In this document: positions 56,085 through 64,000 of the stretch, one piece after another
How positions within the stretch are numbered: the first letter of the stretch is position 1
Layout of the letters: every line of letters starts with the position of its first letter
NCBI RefSeq assembly: GCF_945859685.1
Contig: NC_079147.1
Span: forward strand, 189,393,174 to 189,457,173
DNA length: 64,000 nucleotides
Origin: Eupeodes corollae
Lineage: Eukaryota > Arthropoda > Insecta > Diptera > Syrphidae
Direction: 5' to 3'
The notes under the pieces: model-generated
What the model was told of the DNA's origin: nothing
Database searches by the model: none
The model's input: the letters and a program-made list of their open reading frames with translations, nothing else
Program-made: the position numbers and the translations under genes

Positions 56085-56720
56085 AGAAACTACCCAGAAA
56101 GTATCACATTAGTAACATTTCTGATTATATTCTCGAATATATTCGTGCCAAAAATGGTATTAAAAGACAGTGGCAACGATATCGTTTGCCAATACATTTC
56201 CACCAGTTGTGGTATTTTAATAAACTAATTTCTATGGAAGTTCAAAAAATTGAAATATTCAATGGAACTAAACTCTCAGCCAGTTACAGAAAAATGATAA
56301 ACCTTTCTGAAATATTGCTAAAATTATAAAAAATAAGAAGAGATTAATTCCTGCGCTTAAAATTTCTAAAAAAGGTCCTTTATACTGATAGTAAAAAGGT
56401 GAATCTTTTCGCTGTAGAATTCAGAAAAAACATGAGGTATCTCAACAGCTTAGTGATTTAGATACTATGAGTTTGGTAGACGCTGCCTCTTATAGAATGT
56501 TATCTTCTATAACAGAAACACCCCAAGATGAATACGTATCTGTTGATGAAGTTTCCGCTATAATAAAAGAGTTGCGTTGAAGGAAAACCGAAGGACTTGA
56601 TCTATCTATCCACCGATCATTGATGAATTTCTCTCTTAACATTTTTCAGCTCGGAATTTTTTTCTCTAGGAGTATTTTCTTATGAAGCTTAATATGTTGA
56701 CATCAGTACCATCTTTTGGT
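56085..56720 (+). mobile_element. Jockey-like LINE linker fragment
   Basis: Plus-strand reading near 56130-56330 gives EYIRAKNGIKRQWQRYRLPI, HQLWYFNKLI and EVQKIEIFNGTKLSASYR. Shifted frames further on contain KKVNLFAVEFRK and a worn KEL...K.EGLD motif near 56570. This is the pattern of the endonuclease-RT linker of Jockey-group LINEs (R-K-QWQR-R...LN-L...I). No RT core follows. It is a weak but coherent match. Confidence 0.5.
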
Positions 56721-58642
56721 CCAAAAATTAACACAAAAAAAAACCTTAAGAAAAAGAAGCTAAAATAAAATTGATCAATATTATTATTGATCGAAATTAA
56801 TAAAATGCCCGTCCTAATGTCTATATTTTATTATAATGATGACTATCGAAATTAACATTTTCTCACAAATCCATAAATTCCCATCCATTAATATCGATTT
56901 TCTTGTAAACAAAATATATATAAACTTAAAGGCCCATCAACAAACCTAATCTTATCCAATTATCACATTTTCCAGATTATTTTTCTCCTCTCTGATGCGA
57001 GTTCAAGCTTAAGTTCATGGTTATACTCGTATTTATTGTCTTAAAGCAAAACCTACTACAAATTCTTCATAAACAAGCAATTAAATTAAACCTTCAATGC
57101 GATCATCGTACATTTTATCCTTGATTCACGCCATCCTATAATCATTAACAATCTCTTCCTTCATTTTTCTTTTTCTTTCATGTTTTATTTTTATTTTATT
57201 TTGTTCCCACATCTGAATAATTCCTTAACTTAAAAAAAAAAAACTTTTGGAAAAACAAAATTTACCAACAGCAATAAAAGAAAAAATACTCCATCAAGGT
57301 TAATAGGTTAATGACCAGGTAATTACTTTATCTTTATTTTTGTTTTTCTTTCACAAAAAAAAATAATAATAAAAACGTTTCGATAAAACAAAACGAACGA
57401 AAATATGAATGTACAGGAAGTTATACTGACTTTATCATCATCATTATCAACAAATCAACATCAGAGAAGCACCCCTCTGATCTAAAATATTTATTGCTGC
57501 ACGAATTCACGATCAAGTTTTTGGCCAAACGAAATTTTTGATCAAAAGAAACTTCTCAAATAAAACAAGAAAAATTCAATCTGTATCAATTTATTGCGAC
57601 TTCTTATGAACTTTTGATAATTAATGAATGGCCGAAATGAACTTGTGTGTAGGTAGCAGCTATAAGACATCATCAGTTCCAGCAGCAACCAGTTCACAAG
57701 TTCTGTATGATTTGAATTGCGTTCACTTCACTTACGCGCTTTTTGATTTGTGTCCAAGGACGGTCAGTGTCACCATACCTCTATAAACTAACCGCAGAGT
57801 ACGCTGCGCTGCTGGCTCACTACGCCCGAGTGGTCACAATAACAATCGGATCGTTGACCACCCAAAGTCAAGTCACTGGGCTACTGGGTAATGACTTTTT
57901 TATCATTGTAGGCGCTTTAAAAACATTTTTTTTTGGTTGGTAATTTAATTTTATAATAGGGTACATTTCATATATTTGGTTATTTTTATCGTAAAGCAAT
58001 TTTCATACAATTCTTTCATTAATTTTTGTTAACTTTTTATGAACTCGTAATTAATTTAAAGATTTTAAACATGATATCAGGATGGTATCGAAGCAACAAT
58101 TGGTCCGACAATTTATCTGTTACCCTGTTCTATAGCTCTTTCAGCCTAAACTTTGGAGTTGATTCAGTAAGATCTTAAAAGAAAAGGGATTTAAGCAGAT
58201 TCAAATAGATTTTTGTTGGTAAAAACTTCGAAAATTCTCTAAAGGGCCTACATAAAATTTTCTCTCAACATAGTTTTGTCTTTCTTTAGAAAAAAGACCA
58301 TTCTGGTTGATATTTTTTCGCTTATTGGTATTTTACCCTGAAGGAACATTTTGAACTCAAAATAAAGAAAAGTGAAGACCGAAATTTTTGTGTTTTTTCA
58401 GATTTTTGGAGATCTTGCGTTCTTTGTTCGTGGTCGAAAGCTTGGATTATTAATAACGCCAACAAGAATCAGAAGTACCGGGTTTACCGCATGGTCAGAT
58501 GTTCATATAATGTGAAGAAACTAGCCCGTCAGGTATAAATCGGTAAAACCGGAACTGAAACTAAAAATTTTCGCCGTTTTGTCATGTTGAGTTCAGACCT
58601 CGAATTCAAAAACCTGGGGTATTTATAGAAGTAATCTCGTAA
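56721..58642. other. Intergenic; GC-richer unique patch at 57.64-57.91 kb
   Basis: Mostly AT-rich. The segment 57640-57910 is GC-richer, with TATAAG at 57661, TCAGTT at 57673 and a 66-codon plus frame at 57743-57943 that reaches a weak donor-like GGGTAATG near 57887. It could be a promoter-proximal exon, but spacing of the core elements is wrong for a TATA promoter, so no gene is called. A stretch near 58370-58470 resembles one near 59505-59580. Confidence 0.45.
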
Positions 58643-58870
58643 ACTACCCGTGGTTTGATGGTTAATACATAGGTCAATGGCTGCTTGCGCCATATATAGT
58701 TTTTTTTTTCCTCTTTCGAGACATTGACAGATCCTCCAAGAATAATACTTGTCACGAAAAGAACTTTCTCAAAATTTCTTTATTCTCCATTCCCCTTCAT
58801 TCTTAAAATTACCCGCACAATGGAATGGTTGAGAGTTGTAAGTCCCTAGGATTTCTGGCTTTGAAAAAAG
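58643..58870 (+). mobile_element. tRNA-derived SINE, worn copy
   Basis: The head ACCCGTGGTTTGATGGTTAA matches the SINE heads at 25517 and 51597. The body keeps ACATTGACAGATCCTCCAAG, AATACTTGTCACGAAAAG and TTTCTCAAAATTTC. The internal promoter boxes are degraded. Confidence 0.6.
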
Positions 58871-59054
58871 TAATATCACAATAATATAGGTGTTGCCGTT
58901 ATTTTTGTAATAATTATTAAGTCGATTGTTTACAATACACAAATTTTAACAAAATTTTGATAAACTGTATTCTAAAAACCATTACATCTTCAGACTCAAC
59001 TTTAGGCTTAAATTGTAGATTAATTATTTGACTTAAAATAGTACAATTCTCTCA

Positions 59055-59480
59055 TTTGGGCTGGCGCGGCGCCCCAATAACGTACTTGAGTCTTGTAGAT
59101 AGAATTGAAAAAAAGAGCTCTAAAAATGATAGAAGATCGTTCTCTTACCGAGACATTTGCTTCTCTTGAACACCGCCACAAAGTATCATGCCTGTCATTG
59201 TTTTATCGATATTCCTATAATTAATGCTCTAGTGACCGTAATACACGTTCTGCTAGGAATGCCCTTGAGTTTACTCTTGAGCCCAATTTCGGACGTACTG
59301 TTAAGTACAGAGATTCTTTCTTTAGCTACACTACACGAATGTGGAATGCCAGGCTCAATATTTCCCACTCATTACAATATGCAGACATTCAAACCAATGT
59401 ACATCGGTTTCTCCTTTCTAATCCTATCCTCCTTTCCTAATTGCTCGCACTGTGTTTAATCATTATAAGGGTATATAACC
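59055..59480 (+). mobile_element. Jockey LINE 3' fragment J5
   Basis: It reads VDRIEKRALKMIEDRSLTE-type sequence near 59095-59150, HRHKVSCLSLFYRYSY near 59170, RNTRSARNALEF near 59245, NFGRTVKYRDSFFSYTTRMW near 59290 and a C-terminal LQYADIQTNVHRFLLSN near 59375. These are the final motifs of a Jockey ORF2 over several frames. Fragments J1, J2 and J4 cover parts of the same region, making this the best reference for the family's 3' end. Confidence 0.75.
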
Positions 59481-59679
59481 CCTATAGTGAGCGCAAAATA
59501 TAAAAGGGCGAAATGTTCGTGGTTTTTCTGATTATTTGACATTTTGCGGTCGGAAACTTTGATTATTAATTAGGCCAACTTTAAATCATACTCCACTAAG
59601 TATATTTATTCGAATAAACGCACTTATTGTATTTATAATCATAATATTATCCAAGAAGGTTGGTCAATTTCAATAAAAA

Positions 59680-59797
59680 AAGCTTACTTAATTAAGACCG
59701 AAGAAGTTGGTTACTTTTATTCAAGTAGTTTGGTTTCTTCAACCAGGGTAAGCTGGTTAATATCATCCAAGTAAGTTGGCTAGTTTTAACATAGTTT
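59680..59797. repeat. Degenerate AAGTTGGTTA minisatellite, left block
   Basis: Words of the type GAAGTTGGTTACTTTTATTC and CAAGTAAGTTGGCTAG repeat loosely every 25-30 bp. The pattern resumes at 60471-60660, on the other side of an RTE insertion. Confidence 0.5.
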
Positions 59798-59811
59798 AAA
59801 GTAGAGTATGT

Positions 59812-60456
59812 CAAAAAATACTTTTAGACGAGGTGATGCACTATCATGCGGTCAAAACGTCACCATAGACAGACGTAACTTTGAGGTAGTCTAGAATTTC
59901 GTCTTCCTAGGCTCCGCTTTAAACGCAGAAAACAACACCAGCGCTGAGATCAAATGAAAACTAACTCTTACTAACCGCTGTTTCTTTGGGCTAAGGAAGA
60001 AATTGAATAGCAAAGTACCCTCTCGAAAGACCAAAGTGTCGCTATATGAGACCCTCATCATTCCCGTCCTTATATACGGTGCAGAAGCTAGAACTATGAC
60101 AGAAGCGGATGAAAGCACCTTGGGTCGTTGCGAGAGAAGAGTTCTTCGCGTGAACTACGGTGTGCATAAAAGAGGAGGAGCAAAGTATACTTAGCCAGAA
60201 GGGTAAAAGTCCAACAGCTAAGACGGCTGGGTCACGTAGAGCGCATGGAAACCAATGCTCCGGCCCGGAAAGTCTTCGAATCCATACCCACAGGACAGCG
60301 CAGTAGACGAAGATCGCGAATCAGGTGGCACGCACAAGTGGAAAGGGACCTCACCCAAGTTGGAGACATCTATCTACGGACCGAGCTAAATGGAGAATTT
60401 TGTTGGGTGAGGCCTTAGCTCACACAGGACTCTATCGCCACCTTAAGTAAGTAAGT
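59812..60456 (+). mobile_element. RTE-clade LINE copy d, 5'-truncated, with 14-bp target duplication
   Basis: It is flanked by AAAGTAGAGTATGT (59798-59811) and AAAGTTGAGTATGT (60457-60470), one mismatch. It carries FRRGDALSC at the start, then skips the YADD region to GQNVTIDRRNFEVV near 59855. A frame at 60003-60194 (SRKTKVSLYETLIIPVLIYG, AEARTMTEADESTLGRCERR) and the remaining C-terminal domain (RLGHVERM- and RSRRRSRIRW-like readings near 60220-60330) follow, ending CGCCACCTTAAGTAAGTAAG. It is the only copy here that preserves most of the C-terminal domain. Confidence 0.87.
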
Positions 60457-60470
60457 AAAGTTGAGTATGT

Positions 60471-60660
60471 TTGTTTTATTCAACTAACTTCACCCAAGTT
60501 GTTTGCTATTTTATCCAAGACAGTTAGAAACTAGCTGAGCTAATGGGCAGACATTTACAAGACAAGATAGTTGGCTATAAAATAAGTAAGTTAGTTTTTT
60601 GGCTGATAAATGATCCCCAACCGTGTACTTGGGTTGGTTATTATTAACCAAGATTTGATT
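60471..60660. repeat. Degenerate AAGTTGGTTA minisatellite, right block
   Basis: It continues the left block with TTCACCCAAGTTGTTTGCTA and AAGATAGTTGGCTATAAAAT words. Confidence 0.45.
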
Positions 60661-60919
60661 AATTTTAACCCTGCAATGTTTTTGCGTTTACTTCTTCTTT
60701 TACCTGCACTGAAGAGTTTGTATTTGTAATACCGCTAAAATTAAACTTCACTACTAATACCTATGCTTTACGATTTTCGAAAAAATAAAATGAACCACTG
60801 GGTCCCACGAACCTATTTAAAGAGTCTGTTTAAAAAGGTGCCCTGTATTTTAAGGTTAACACTGTACTTGCAAAAAAAAATTGTTTTTAAAAATTAAAGT
60901 TCCTTTTGATTTTTCAACA

Positions 60920-60968
60920 AGACGGGATGAAAATTTATCAGTGTGCTTCGCATCCCAGCCCTTTTTTA
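60920..60968 (-). repeat. Family X terminal fragment
   Basis: Only the 5' terminal module is present: in reverse GGGCTGGGATGCGAAGCACA, then CTGATAAATTTTCATCCCGT. The GGGATG/CATCCC pairing is kept. Family Y sequence follows directly. Confidence 0.55.
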
Positions 60969-60989
60969 AAACTTGTATTTGAAAATCGT

Positions 60990-61625
60990 TAGAGCGGTTT
61001 TTTTTAAAATTCATTTTTATGTATTAAGTTTTTTAATTTGAGTTAATTAGTTAATGAGTTATTTAGAGCTTATAAATTGACGTTTTACGTTTCAATTTTG
61101 GAAGAAATTAAGACAAATTTTTAGTACTTTTTTTAAAACCAACATTTAAAACAATGACATTTTGATCATCACATATTATTGAGGGAATATAAGAGCTTGT
61201 GCAAAAAACAATGGTTGAAGTCGGTTCATTATCCCTTCGAAAAACTTAAAAACAAAATAACGGTTCTTTGGGGGTTGCCATTCTGGAGCAATAAAAACAT
61301 ATTTTGTTTGTATTGAAAGAGGCCAGGACAATTAAGAAAAATGTATGGGTTTGTTTTTGAGAATATTTGAATTTTCGATTTTTGATCAAAAAATTAAAAT
61401 AAAACGAATAGCCCGAAGCAGCTTGAAAGTTTACTTTCCAAGTTTGAACTCAATAGTCCCAATCCCAATGGTTTGGCTATAGGGTCGAGGAGAGACAGGA
61501 GGATGGAATCGGGGACAAACTATTTTCGGCTTCCCTACCATCGAAACGCCATGTTTGATTAAAATCTTGAGTTCGAAATTTATAACGAATGCAAAACTTG
61601 TCGCAAGTAAATTAAGACTTAGTTT
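60990..61625 (-). repeat. Repeat family Y, copy 3 (minus strand)
   Basis: In reverse it contains TTTTGCATTCG, AAGATTTTAATCAAACATGG, CGATGGTAGGGAAG, ATTGCTCCAGAA and AAGAACCGTTATTTTGTTTT in the same order as copies 1 and 2. It is the longest copy. Nothing coding is visible. Confidence 0.55.
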
Positions 61626-64000
61626 ACAGGTATAATTTTCAAATCTAAAAATTTCGGTACTATGTTAAGACTCTTTGGATACAGGAGCAAGTTCGTTAAA
61701 ACGTGACACGTTCGTGGCTTTTGCGTTCAGAATTGTTTGGTGGACTTAAATTTCACAAAGTTGGTCAAAAGACCATTTATATAATAATAATTAAAAGGAA
61801 ATGAACATGGGTTTTGAATTCCTGAATATTCACATTTGAGTAGTATGGCAAAAGATCAAATATCTGCTCTTGGCAATTAAACTCGAGAGTATACTGGAGA
61901 GCATTTTTAGAGGAGCGAATATTACGATTGAATATTTTTAGAGTAGAAATGCATTTTTGAAACATCTGACCTCAAAAAACAAGCTTAGTTATTTAATTCC
62001 ACCATGTTTTGGTACAACACATTTTTATAAGGTGCTCCAATTATTGTATTTTTTGTCTTGTAGCTCCCTTATATAACATTTTATATATAATAAACTATTT
62101 TATCTTCAATCACACACAATATAATCCCACGGAGCTTATGGAGTCACTTCTTGTATAATTTATTTCCCTGATTTTCAACAAACAATCTAAGATCGAACGT
62201 GATTGTCGGAATTGTATTAATCTTTTGTTGTATTTTTATTTGTTATAATGACAAATTGACCACCACCACTACCACCTGCAATAAAATGAGCAATTTCGTT
62301 TTGGGTGGGTTTTAGTGCTACTACTTGACTTCTAAGTGACTATCTATATATTAAGTGCAATAAATTAGTCACGTATACTTCATTATTAACCTTGATTAAG
62401 GTGGTGACTTAAGATAGAGTACGGCAGGTAGGTTTGCTATATACCGAAATAAATTGATCAAACGATAAAAATTGGAAGTGGGAATGTACATATTTTTGCA
62501 AATAATATCGTGCCGCTAACTTAACTAGATTTTAATTATAATCGATAACAGATGGTCTAAGCAAATAATATATCAAAAGATATGTATGCATGAGCTTTAA
62601 AAAAAAAAGATCGTGTTTTGGGGCGTGAATTAAAAAGGAAATCGATTTTTAAGTGTGGCTTTCAATTCACCTTTAGGTTAGTTAGTTAGTTTTTATTTTT
62701 TTATAAGGTTGCAGGGGCAATGAATTTTAAATTTAATAATGTTTTTTAATATCTAACTTTAAAGAAGAGTTCATTGGCCAGAAATTTTGAGGTCAAAATG
62801 ATTATTATATTTGTTTGTAGACGGTATTTGGATGTTTTCTTAAATTAGCGTGAATAATAAAAATTAAGTAATGAACGAAGACGAACTATTGTTTTTCTTT
62901 GTTTGTGTTTTCTTTTTATGTGAAATAAGTTAAACCTTTCAAAGGCACGATTATTAGGTTGCAGTGAGTTCATTTACCTATAATTTTGTGTTTAAGTCAG
63001 ATTCTTTTCTGTGCAACTTAATTGATTTTGAGCCATTAGTAAAGATTTATTTTGTACGAATATTATTTGGGAAAAGTCCAGACCTTGTACAAAGCCTATA
63101 GAAACTTTGAAGATATATTATGGATTTTGTATTGTTTTAGATTCAGCAATCTAAGTATTAAAGTGTTTCAAAAAATGATTATAAGAAAATTGTTCGCTTT
63201 TGATAGCAACATAAGAAATACCCTACTTCGACAATTAAACCTATTTCAACATTGTAATGAGGATTTTGGTAACCCCTGAGCCACACAATTTTCAAAAATG
63301 TTTAAAATTTTCAATGTATACAAAAAAAACGTATTTTATTAACTAGGTACATAAGTTGTCCCCCAAAAATAAGTATGAATCTTAAACAATACAAAATTTG
63401 AAAAACTTTTAAATATTGCAAAAACTGTTATTCAAGATGCCGCTTAAAACACGACTCATTTAGAAAACAAGTATACTAAAATGGTATCTTTTTCCTGATT
63501 AATATATTTTTTTTTAATTTTTTACTAAACTCAAAGTGGGTGACAAAGCTCCAGTTTAGTTAGTTTCTTTATTATGTAAAAAATATTTTCAAAAAAGTCT
63601 AGGACCGCTCATTTTACAATTCAGAGATTTGATAATTATATCTTACAACTGAAACATTATCTTGGGAGAAAAAAAAAATATAATAAATAGTTAAGAAGAA
63701 AATCGAAGGAAAATACGAAAAAAACCTTCATTCAAAATATTACAAAAAAAAAAAATATTACAATACAAAACCAGAAAAAGTAAATTTAATTTACATAAAG
63801 CAATTAGAGAATAATAATGAATAATTAAAATGTAAAAGCATAATGAATAAGCTAAATAAAAGAATATATACAAGAAAATGGCAAATAAATTAATGAAAAA
63901 TTAAATAATTTAACAAGCAAATTATTGAATATAAGCATAATCAAGAATTAATAAATAAATTAACACATAATAAATTAAAAAAAAAATAAACAAATAAATA
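61626..64000. other. Intergenic AT-rich sequence, nothing recognised
   Basis: No transposon motif, RNA gene or convincing open frame. The last 300 bp are almost pure A/T with AATAAATAAAT runs. A 75-codon frame at 63052-63279 is unsupported. Confidence 0.55.

Noticed and set aside
57661..57680. TATA box plus initiator (TATAAG and TCAGTT)
   Set aside because: They are only about 14 bp apart, too close for a TATA-directed start.

Overview
This is a eukaryotic, AT-rich, intron-bearing window. It almost certainly comes from an insect and most likely a fly. The evidence for a fly is Jockey-, LOA- and RTE-type LINEs of dipteran style, a tRNA-derived SINE whose body matches sequence I remember from fly genomes, and a Ty3/Gypsy element of the K02A2.6-like type. 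I see no bacterial operons, rRNA, credible tRNA gene or CRISPR array. No host protein-coding gene can be called with confidence. The window is an intergenic or intronic graveyard of nested, mostly broken transposable elements. The only credible host-gene signal is a possible TATA promoter with a first exon and splice donor near 33.16-33.38 kb.

Layout. 0-3.7 kb: a 935-bp inverted-repeat DNA transposon holding a tiny spliced gene for a Zeste-like Myb/SANT DNA-binding domain, then unannotated sequence. 3.7-10.7 kb: two minus-strand RTE-type LINEs. The second is a complete insertion with a 15-bp target-site duplication and a Jockey 3' end lodged inside it. 12.4-20.9 kb: a degenerate AAGTTGGACAT-like minisatellite cut into blocks by an RTE LINE (itself split by a hAT-like element), a repeat called family X here, a short ZMYM-type hAT relic and a CR1/L2-like LINE. 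20-22.3 kb: a Jockey fragment interrupted by a 300-bp repeat that recurs 1.6 kb further on. 23.5-31 kb: three minus-strand LINEs, including a LOA-like one with recognisable ORF1 and ORF2. 31-34 kb: mostly unique sequence with the candidate promoter.

34-39 kb: a Jockey fragment followed by a decayed Ty3/Gypsy element with gag, protease, reverse transcriptase, RNase H and integrase remnants between two unequal LTRs. 40.8-45.5 kb: a Jockey LINE split by a complete RTE insertion with an 8-bp target-site duplication. 47-51.5 kb: a LINE with endonuclease, RT and C-terminal domains, flanked by minus-strand R1/LOA-type fragments. 52-55.7 kb: two long copies of family X, with a Pif1/Helitron helicase scrap beside one. 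56-61.6 kb: Jockey, SINE, RTE and family Y pieces. The last 2.4 kb shows no recognisable gene.

Working together: nothing here forms a pathway. The relations are stratigraphic, meaning which element landed in which. Several insertions are dated relative to each other by target-site duplications. Many LINE copies have lost the segment around the RT catalytic YADD box or the endonuclease catalytic residues, so none looks autonomous. I found no convincing previously undescribed biological system. The best leads are the Zeste-domain mini-transposon with TATCAA-rich ends, and family X with its paired terminal hairpins and about 170-bp tandem core.
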